Source: JBEKTY01 sp049515555
Lineage (GTDB): Bacteria; Planctomycetota; Planctomycetia; Pirellulales; Thermoguttaceae
Length of the DNA: 9,128 bases
Direction: 5' to 3'
Assembly (NCBI GenBank): GCA_049515555.1
Contig: JBEKTY010000248.1
Span: 1 to 9,128, forward strand
The position numbers and the translations under genes are program-made. Shown one piece after another: positions 1 to 5,876 of the stretch. The first letter of the stretch is position 1. Every line of letters starts with the position of its first letter. The notes beneath the pieces are model-generated. The model saw only the letters and a program-made list of their open reading frames with translations, made no database searches and was not told the origin of the DNA.

Positions 1-606
1 AAGTCCAACATCGAGTTCATCGGTACGGGCGCCCAGACCGTGCCTGCCATGCAGTACTACAATCTGGTGATCGCTACCGACAGGGGCGCCAACGACGTCA
101 CCTTCCAACCGGGCACGATCGAAATTGCCGGTGGTTTCGCTCCGTTGGCCACGTTCACCGCGCCCAGCGGCGGCACCGCCGGCAATTACGCACTTGCCGG
201 CACCACATTCGATTACAACGGCGCCGCCCAAACGGTATCGTCCTTCATCTACAACAATCTGTCGTTGGAGGGCAGCGGCACGAAGACCATCAGCACCAGC
301 AATTCCAGCGGGCCCTCGCCGGCGGTAATGATCGCCGGCGCTTTCAGCGTCAACCCCGCCGTGACGGTCGACGCCCTGAGCACCAAGTCCAACATCGAGT
401 TCGTCGGCAGCGGCGCCCAAACGGTTCCCGCCATGCAGTACTACAACCTGGTCGTGGCGAGCGAGAGGGGCGCCAACAACGTCACCTTCCAGCCGGGCAC
501 GATCAAAATTGCCGGCACCTTTGTTCCGCTGGCCACGTTTACCGCGCCCAGCGGCGGCACCGCCGGCAGTTACGTGCTCACCGGCACCACCTTCGAGTAT
601 GACGGC
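1..606 (+). repeat. 384-bp direct repeat inside the giant protein gene
   Basis: Positions 1 to about 222 and 385 to about 606 are two copies, offset by exactly 384 bases (128 codons). Both begin AAGTCCAACATCGAGTTC and run through GTCACCTTCCA and CCCAGCGGCGGCACCGCCGGC. Most differences are at third codon positions, so the copies have been kept as protein repeats. The sequence between them encodes a related half-repeat. The first copy begins at or before base 1, so more units probably lie upstream. Confidence 0.85.
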
Positions 607-2844
607 GACGGTTCTTCGCTGCAAAGCATCGCGGCGTTCGGGTACAACAACTTGACGATAGACCCCCGCGCCGGCAGCGTTACTTTCATCAGCATCAACA
701 GCAGCGACATTTTCGGCATAAGAGGCGCGTTCCAGCCAGGGGCCCTCACAAGCGGCGGCGGATACACGTTGGCAGACTCCTCCAGCGGCACCTATTCCAC
801 GTTCATTTTCAGCGGCAGCGCCGCGCAAACGGTGCCGGCAGTGCCCGGCGCCGACTACGCCAACCTGGCAGTGTACAACGCCAGCGGCATAAGCCTCGGC
901 GGCAATATAACGGTAGACGACACCTTGACGCTTAGGTCGGGAATCGTCAACACCGCTGGGAACACGCTTACGGTCGGGTCCGCGGGAAGCATCAGCCGCA
1001 CCAGCGGCGGGGGTTGGGTCGAGGGGAACCTGGAAATGACCGTGCCCGCCGGCACGGCCGCCAACACCTCCAGCACTACGTTCATCGTGGGAACCGCTGC
1101 CAACTACACGCCGGTCATCATTACCACCACCAGCACCAGCACAAGCAGCTCTGCGACCGGCCTGCTAACCGTTTCGGTCGGGCCCCTGGCCTTCGACGCG
1201 GCCTCGGGCCTGAACGCCGCGGACACCGTGCCCGTCGAGTGGAGCGTTACCGCGCCGCTGGCCAGCACGTTTGCGGGCCCCTACGACGCCACGCTCACTT
1301 ATACCGGGCTCGTACCGGCGGGAGTCGATCCGACCGGCTTTGCCGTGGCACAGTTGTCCAACAATGTCTGGAGCCAGCCGTACACGCCCGGCAGCGCCAA
1401 CGGCACGGCTATCACCACGACCAGACTGAGCAACCTGGGCTCGTTCATCGTGGGCCTCGACACCGTGCCTCCCGTCGTCACGCTCACGGCCGGTTTTACC
1501 ACTCCTACCAACAACACTACCCCCAGTTTCACCCTTGCCGGCGGGACCGTTGCCGGGGACGGTAGCTCGGTGAGGCTGGAGGTGTTCAGCGGCGGCAGCC
1601 CGGCGGGAACAATGATCTGGAACACGTCGTCGCCCGTTTCCAGCCGGACGGTTACGCTTTCCTCCCTGGCCAACGGCACGTATATGGCCATCGCGCTGCA
1701 GTCCGACGCCTCGGGCAACGTGGGCATCGGCGGGCCAGTTGTCTTCACCATCGACACGCAGGGGCCGACGGCCTCGGGCCTTTCGGTCACCACCAGTGCC
1801 ACCAGTCTTTTCCCGACCGCCCAAGCTACCATCAACGACACCGCGACGGGCAACAGCAATATCATCGCGGCCGAGTACTTCATCGATAATTCGTCCGGCG
1901 GACCCGGCACCGGTGCTGCCATGACGGGCAGTTTCACCGCTCCCGTGGTGAGCGTCAGCGCCAGCCTTACCACGATCAACAACTACAAGAACGGCGTTCA
2001 CACGCTTTACGTACGCGGCAAGGACGCGGCGGGCAACTGGGGGCCGTTGGCCAGTAACACTTTCACCAAGAGCGCCGTCGGCCCGGCAATGACGGCCCTG
2101 GCGGTCAGCCCCAGTCCGACCAGCGCGCCGCCCAAGGTGACGGCGACCTTCAGTGATTCCAACACGAACAACGTGAACATTGTGGCGGCCGAGTACTTCA
2201 TCGATAAGGCGGGGACCACGGGCAAGGGGATTGCCCTGCCGCCGCTGAGCGGAAAGCTCGGCGGCAGCCCGACCGCTCAGGTGGCCGCTACGCTCAGCGC
2301 GGCAACGTTCAGCAAGCTCGCCGACGGGCCGCACACGATTCTCGTTCATGCCGAAGACGCGAAGAACCAGTGGAGCAGCCTGGCTTCGGTGACTTTTGTC
2401 AAGGACACCAACGGCCCGGTTGTATCGAACCTCAAAGTCTCGCCCACCTCGACGAGCACCGTCGCCCCCACGGTGACGGCAACGGTGAGCGACGCCGCCA
2501 CCGACAACCTGAACGTCGTGGCCGCCGAGTACTTCATTGACAAGGCGGGCGCCAACGGCACGGGCACGGCCTTTGTCCTTGCCACTCCCCTGAGCCCGAC
2601 GGCCAATCTCAGCCAAGCCATCGGCGCGGCGGCCTTCGCGAAGCTTTCGGTTGGGAAGCACACCGTCTTCGTACACGGCAAGGACTCGCTGGGGATCTGG
2701 GGCAAGACCGTTTCCTTCGCCTTCACGAAGGCCAAGCCGACGATGGCGGCTTTGCTTCCTGCCGCCGCCCCCGCCGCCGTCAGCACGACCGCAACGGCCC
2801 GCCAGAAAGCCACCGATCTCCTGCTGGCCATGGAGGGGCTCTGA
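1..2844 (+). CDS. Giant secreted beta-strand-repeat / Ig-like protein, 3' part
   Basis: The frame is open from the first base, and the residues before the first ATG (position 40) match a repeat seen again at 385, so the gene enters from upstream; 947 residues are visible. In order by window codon: two near-identical repeats (about 1-74 and 129-202) with the motif AQTVPAMQYYNLV, related half-repeats (YNNLSLEGSGTKTI, YNNLTIDP), a third degenerate AQTVPA copy near codon 270, a Ser/Thr-rich stretch near 370-385, an Ig-like domain (about 485-586), and three modules of 106-112 residues, each with AEYFID. The Ala-rich tail ends ATDLLLAMEGL, with no membrane anchor or sorting motif I recognise. Repeats of the 'QTV..YNNL' kind occur in large secreted or surface proteins of planctomycetes and Bacteroidetes. 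An adhesive or structural surface role is inferred; no catalytic motif is visible. TGA is followed directly by an in-frame TAG. Confidence 0.85.
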   Translation, partial: KSNIEFIGTGAQTVPAMQYYNLVIATDRGANDVTFQPGTIEIAGGFAPLATFTAPSGGTAGNYALAGTTFDYNGAAQTVSSFIYNNLSLEGSGTKTISTSNSSGPSPAVMIAGAFSVNPAVTVDALSTKSNIEFVGSGAQTVPAMQYYNLVVASERGANNVTFQPGTIKIAGTFVPLATFTAPSGGTAGSYVLTGTTFEYDGDGSSLQSIAAFGYNNLTIDPRAGSVTFISINSSDIFGIRGAFQPGALTSGGGYTLADSSSGTYSTFIFSGSAAQTVPAVPGADYANLAVYNASGISLGGNITVDDTLTLRSGIVNTAGNTLTVGSAGSISRTSGGGWVEGNLEMTVPAGTAANTSSTTFIVGTAANYTPVIITTTSTSTSSSATGLLTVSVGPLAFDAASGLNAADTVPVEWSVTAPLASTFAGPYDATLTYTGLVPAGVDPTGFAVAQLSNNVWSQPYTPGSANGTAITTTRLSNLGSFIVGLDTVPPVVTLTAGFTTPTNNTTPSFTLAGGTVAGDGSSVRLEVFSGGSPAGTMIWNTSSPVSSRTVTLSSLANGTYMAIALQSDASGNVGIGGPVVFTIDTQGPTASGLSVTTSATSLFPTAQATINDTATGNSNIIAAEYFIDNSSGGPGTGAAMTGSFTAPVVSVSASLTTINNYKNGVHTLYVRGKDAAGNWGPLASNTFTKSAVGPAMTALAVSPSPTSAPPKVTATFSDSNTNNVNIVAAEYFIDKAGTTGKGIALPPLSGKLGGSPTAQVAATLSAATFSKLADGPHTILVHAEDAKNQWSSLASVTFVKDTNGPVVSNLKVSPTSTSTVAPTVTATVSDAATDNLNVVAAEYFIDKAGANGTGTAFVLATPLSPTANLSQAIGAAAFAKLSVGKHTVFVHGKDSLGIWGKTVSFAFTKAKPTMAALLPAAAPAAVSTTATARQKATDLLLAMEGL
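1762..2733 (+). repeat. Three tandem AEYFID protein modules
   Basis: Modules start near 1762, 2077 and 2407. Each opens with a 'GP..S.L.VSP/TTS' strand and has [AV]AEYFID-x(5-6)-G-[TK]-G in the middle. Each closes with a strand such as HTLYVRGKDAAGNWG or HTVFVHGKDSLGIWG and then F[TV]K. At DNA level GAGTACTTCAT recurs at 1873, 2191 and 2527, spacings of 318 and 336 bases (106 and 112 codons). The pattern is that of repeated extracellular beta-sandwich (Ig/FN3-like) domains; the fold is inferred. Confidence 0.8.
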
Positions 2845-2853
2845 TAGCAACGG

Positions 2854-2888
2854 GGGTCTTGGGCCTTGGGTCTTAGGTCTTCGGACTT
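2854..2888 (-). repeat. Heptamer array, 5 units, inverted orientation
   Basis: Ten bases after the secreted-protein stop are five tandem heptamers: GGGTCTT, GGGCCTT, GGGTCTT, AGGTCTT and CGGACTT. They are the reverse complement of the AAGACCC units at 2990-3080 and decay with distance from the stop codon. Together the two arrays form arms of a possible large hairpin whose roughly 100-base apical region contains the candidate sulfotransferase start at 2949. Confidence 0.8.
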
Positions 2889-2893
2889 GGAAC

Positions 2894-2924
2894 GTAGGGC
2901 GGGTCGATCGCAGAAACGTCCTAC
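2894..2924 (+). repeat. Degenerate copy of the dispersed palindromic (REP-like) element
   Basis: Positions 2894-2913 match 18 of 20 bases of the arm at 8070-8089 (GTAGGGTGGGTCGAGCGCAG); the differences are C for T at 2900 and T for G at 2908. The segment closes with TCCTAC, which can pair with the opening GTAGGG apart from one base pair, giving a small imperfect palindrome. Like the copy at 8070 it lies just downstream of a stop codon. It is probably a diverged member of the same family. Confidence 0.65.
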
Positions 2925-2948
2925 CAAGATCGAGTTGGGGCTTGGCTT

Positions 2949-3680
2949 ATGGATCGTGATTCAGGGAGAAGCCCCGCGTCCCAACATCTAAGACCCAAGA
3001 CCCAAGACCCGGAACCCAAGACCCAAGACCCAAGACCCAAGACCCAAGACCCAAAACCCAAGACCCAAGACCCAAGACCGTACGTTACGCTCGTGTCGGG
3101 CCTTCCGCGGTCGGGCACGTCGATGATGATGCGCATCATCGAGGCGGGTGGTATCCCGGCGCTCACCGACCACCTCCGCCAACCCGACGAAGACAACCCC
3201 TCGGGTTATTTCGAGTTCGAGCCGGTCAAGAGGACCAGGACCGATCCTGCCTGGATAGGTGCGGCCGTGGGAAAAGCGGTCAAGATCGTGCACCTCCTGC
3301 TCCCGGATCTGCCGCTGACCCACGCCTATCGCGTGGTCCTCATGCGGCGGGATCTGTGGGAGGTGGTGGCCTCCCAGAAGAAAATGCTGTGTCGGCGGAA
3401 TCGAGATGCGGGGCAGCTTCCCACCGAGCGCTGGATCACCCTCTGCCGCGAGCAGCTTGAGCGGGTGCGCCGGCACATGATGGAGCGGCCCGAGCATTTC
3501 CGATTCATCGAGGCCGATTACAACCACCTCGTAACGGGCAGTACCGCTCCGCTGGAGGGCATCAGCGGCTTGCTGGACGGCCTCGATCTCGCTGCGATGC
3601 TTTCCGTGGTGGACAAGCGACTCTATCGAAGCCGGGCCACGCCGAGCGGCGGTGATTATAATGCGAGCGGCCGGAATTGA
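2949..3680 (+). CDS. Small P-loop sulfotransferase-family protein
   Basis: This protein probably transfers sulfate from PAPS; the acceptor is unknown. It has the 5'-phosphosulfate loop GLPRSGTS (residues 51-58 from this start) and a downstream MRRDLWEVVASQKKML segment (132-147) where the family has its 3'-phosphate-binding Arg/Ser strand and helix. A DEDNPSGYFEFEPVK stretch (80-94) and the closing VDKRLYRSR are typical of short bacterial members of about 200 residues. Residues 15-44 come from the heptamer array (PKTQDPR repeats) and are not part of the normal fold. ATG 2949 is the only ATG in frame upstream of the P-loop and has a poor ribosome-binding site. GTG 3093 would start just two codons before the P-loop and lose the first beta-strand. 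The N-terminus is therefore uncertain, though the domain call is firm. A 7-bp stem (2937-2943 with 2969-2975) loops out the ATG. Confidence 0.75.
   Translation: MDRDSGRSPASQHLRPKTQDPEPKTQDPRPKTQDPKPKTQDPRPYVTLVSGLPRSGTSMMMRIIEAGGIPALTDHLRQPDEDNPSGYFEFEPVKRTRTDPAWIGAAVGKAVKIVHLLLPDLPLTHAYRVVLMRRDLWEVVASQKKMLCRRNRDAGQLPTERWITLCREQLERVRRHMMERPEHFRFIEADYNHLVTGSTAPLEGISGLLDGLDLAAMLSVVDKRLYRSRATPSGGDYNASGRN
2990..3080 (+). repeat. Heptamer array (AAGACCC)13 in the sulfotransferase 5' end
   Basis: Thirteen consecutive 7-base units fill exactly 91 bases. Ten are perfect AAGACCC; the variants are GGAACCC (3011), AAAACCC (3053) and AAGACCG (3074). Because 7 is not a multiple of 3, every forward frame reads a permutation of the same stop-free peptide (KTQDPRP). 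The complement is also stop-free in all frames (GSWVLGL). A change of one unit shifts the downstream frame. The inverted partner array is at 2854-2888. Confidence 0.97.
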
Positions 3681-3835
3681 TTCCACGTCTGCCCTATTGT
3701 TGCGGTTCGCGTCGTTTCAAACCGCGCGGAGTGCGAGAATCCCTGTCGTGGTCCACGAAGACTTCATAACCGACGCGACGGCCAGTCGCACCCCACGGGA
3801 CAGCGGACACAACGAAGCGGAATGGAGCGGAAGAG

Positions 3836-5551
3836 ATGAGCGCGAAGGGCCTTTCTTGGGGATTGGTTGTCCTCGCTCTGGGATGCGCATCGCGGCTCTT
3901 GGCGGCCGCTGACCCAGCGGACCATTCCGAGATCATTCCCGCCGACCGCCGCATCACTTGGCAGGGCCTTCCCGGCGTTCCGGATGGGATTCCCCACCGC
4001 ACGACCATCTTTGCCGGCGTGCTGGACGCCCCGTATCGGGCCGTGGGCGACGGCGTGACGGACGACACTGCGGCCATCCAAGCGGCGCTCAATGCCTGTC
4101 CGGCCGACCAGGTCGTGTACATCCCGGCCGGCACGTATCGCATCAATAGCAGGCTGACCTTCAACGGAAGCCACCGCACGATTCGTGGCGGCGGGATGGG
4201 CAAGACTATCCTGGAATTCCATGTGGCCGGCGGCAACGGCGCTTTCGAGGTGGGGGCGGCCCAGTGGCCGCGCCCTAAAGCCGGCCTGGCCATTACCGGA
4301 GGTGCGACCAAAGACAGCACGACCGTTACGGTGCCCAACGCGTCCGGCGTGGTGGTGGGGAGGATGATCCGGATCGAACAGGCGAATCCCGATTTCGTTC
4401 ACGCGGTGAACGGCGCGAGCAACAACATGTCATTCATGTTCAAGGTCGTCTCGAAGACCGCGACCACCGTCACCTTTTCACCGGCACTCCCGTTCACGCT
4501 CACGAATTCCCCCGCCCTGGCGGTGTATGGCGGCGGGCTGCTCGAAAAGACCGGCTTCGAGGATTTGACTTTCGACCTGGAAAACAGCTCTGCCGGGTGT
4601 GCCGTCTTTCTGCAACAGGCCTACGGATGCTGGTTCAAGGGAGTGGAAGTGAGAAAGTCCAATGCCAAACAACTCTGGCTCGTGTGGTGTTCCAAATGCG
4701 AGATCCGCGAGTGCTACACACACGAAACTCGATCCAGCGGGCCGAACCATGAAGGCATCGACCTCTACGAGGACTGCTGCTGGAACCTGATCGAGAACAA
4801 CACCTGCCTGCGCGGCGGCTTTCCCATGATCATCCTCGGCGATTGGAAAGGGGGCTGTTCCGGGAATGTCGTTGGGTACAACTACTGTGCCGACATCGAT
4901 ACCGGCAGCGAGATCGCGGGAGGGGATATCTCCGTCAACCACGGACCGCACAACATGATGAATCTGTTCGAGGGCAACGTGGGTGTCATGTTTCAGTCGG
5001 ACGGGTATTTTGGATCGGCGAGCCACAACACGGTATTCCGCAACTGGTTCTCCGGCGCGCATCCCAAGCTGACGCAGGGACTGCGCGCCGTGGCTCTCAG
5101 TCGCTGGAGCTACTACTTCAATGTCGTCGGCAACGTGCTGGGCGATGCCTCGTTCCCCGCCCCGCCGGCCGGCCTGCTTTCGACCGAGGCCAACGGCTAC
5201 AGTTACCTGACCAGAGTGATCTACCAGCTTGGCTACCCGCACATGGGCAACAATTCCTATTCGGGCGTGAATCCGCCGCATAGCGGCAAGGACGCTCTCG
5301 ATACCCGCGTGAAAAGCACCCTGCTTCGTCACGGGAATTATGATTATGCCACCCGGAGCATTCAATGGGATGCCGGCATCGCCGATCATGCCCTGCCCAA
5401 CAGCCTGTATCTTCCCGGAAAGCCCGCTTGGTTCGGCGATCTGCGCTGGCCGCCGATAGACCCGGCAAACCCATCGACCGCGGCGGCGGGCAGCATACCG
5501 GCAGGATGCCGTTTCGGCGCCGGGAGTCTGACGAAGCCCCGCGCTCCTTGA
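3836..5551 (+). CDS. Secreted pectate-lyase-like right-handed beta-helix protein
   Basis: This is a 571-residue exported protein with the hallmark start of the Pectate_lyase_3 / GH28-related family: a GDGVTDDTAAIQAAL motif (71-85) followed by VVYIPAGTYRI (93-103). Residues 1-25 form a signal peptide (Lys4, hydrophobic core, Ala-rich cleavage region near 23-26). An ALGC sequence inside it is a poor lipobox. The body has beta-helix turns rich in Asn and Gly (GGCSGNVVGYNYC, NHGPHNMMNLFEGNVG, SASHNTVFRNWF). The C-terminus has the conserved LPNSLYLPGKPAWFG and IPAGCRF segments. Such proteins cleave or bind polysaccharides; the substrate cannot be told and no catalytic residue is assigned. Residues 255-351 hold ten cysteines. 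ATG 3836 has GGAG eight bases upstream. The 155-base gap after the sulfotransferase is wide enough for its own promoter. Confidence 0.88.
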   Translation: MSAKGLSWGLVVLALGCASRLLAAADPADHSEIIPADRRITWQGLPGVPDGIPHRTTIFAGVLDAPYRAVGDGVTDDTAAIQAALNACPADQVVYIPAGTYRINSRLTFNGSHRTIRGGGMGKTILEFHVAGGNGAFEVGAAQWPRPKAGLAITGGATKDSTTVTVPNASGVVVGRMIRIEQANPDFVHAVNGASNNMSFMFKVVSKTATTVTFSPALPFTLTNSPALAVYGGGLLEKTGFEDLTFDLENSSAGCAVFLQQAYGCWFKGVEVRKSNAKQLWLVWCSKCEIRECYTHETRSSGPNHEGIDLYEDCCWNLIENNTCLRGGFPMIILGDWKGGCSGNVVGYNYCADIDTGSEIAGGDISVNHGPHNMMNLFEGNVGVMFQSDGYFGSASHNTVFRNWFSGAHPKLTQGLRAVALSRWSYYFNVVGNVLGDASFPAPPAGLLSTEANGYSYLTRVIYQLGYPHMGNNSYSGVNPPHSGKDALDTRVKSTLLRHGNYDYATRSIQWDAGIADHALPNSLYLPGKPAWFGDLRWPPIDPANPSTAAAGSIPAGCRFGAGSLTKPRAP

Positions 5552-5602
5552 GACCGCCGAGCCGTCAACCGGGGCCAACCTGCGACCGTGGTTCAGGATG
5601 GC

Positions 5603-5791
5603 GGGTAAGGGTGATCGTGGCGGAGGACGGGGTCAAATCCCGCGGTTGTCAAGCGGCCGACACCCCCAGCAACTAAATTGGCCCTGCTCCTTGGGGGGAC
5701 GCTCCGGGACGTCTGCCTCCCGCACCTCACCGGATCAACCGCCACGGGTCTCGGCAGGGCCGCAGGTAAGGTGCGAAGCCGACGAACTGCC
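5603..5791 (+). promoter_or_regulatory. Structured leader RNA; weak cobalamin-riboswitch likeness
   Basis: The 325 bases between the beta-helix gene and ATG 5877 hold no convincing gene; the in-frame extension back to 5598 is Gly/Arg/Pro-rich with no family match. Stems visible: CGGG/CCCG at 5628-5642; CCCCCA-GCA (5663-5671) with TGC (5685-5687) and TGGGGG (5692-5697); and an 11-bp stem with one mismatch, 5721-5731 with 5765-5775. Blocks recalling the cobalamin riboswitch occur in the right order: GGGTAAGGGTG (5603), CCCGCGGTTGTCA (5639), GCCACGGG (5741), GGCAGGGC (5753) and AAGCCGACGAACTGCC (5776). All are imperfect, and the last departs clearly from the near-invariant B12 box. The stems are seen; the riboswitch identity is a guess, possibly a diverged or decayed copy. 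An AT-rich patch (5809-5828) could hold a promoter. Confidence 0.25.
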
Positions 5792-5876
5792 ATCGCTTCA
5801 GCCGTGGTTAACGACTACAATAGAATATGCACGCTTTGAGCTGACACCCATCCCTGATCGCCATGCGGATAGCTTC

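Noticed and set aside
1165..2850. A 561-codon open frame on the minus strand opposite the secreted-protein gene
   Set aside because: It is Arg/Gly/His-rich with no domain and lies opposite a frame with clear repeats and domains; a GC-rich antisense shadow.
2990..3080. The heptamer array as a CRISPR or telomere-like array
   Set aside because: There are no spacers between units, so it is not CRISPR. The array is short, internal and tied to a gene start, so a telomere or end structure is not supported.
3657..3662. A perfect TATAAT hexamer at the end of the sulfotransferase gene as a promoter for the beta-helix gene
   Set aside because: No -35-like hexamer stands 16-18 bases upstream and no extended -10 TG is in place; it may be chance.
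5582..5649. A tRNA-like fold: 7-bp acceptor-like pairing and a T-arm-like hairpin with loop GTCAAAT
   Set aside because: It is too short (68 bases), two acceptor pairs are G-U, there is no credible D arm or anticodon arm, and the T loop lacks the TTC start.
5598..5876. A 93-residue N-terminal extension of the activator-dehydratase fusion
   Set aside because: The extension is low-complexity Gly/Arg/Pro/Ser, overlaps strong RNA stems, and precedes the normal family start MNRPLFLGIDIGSTT.
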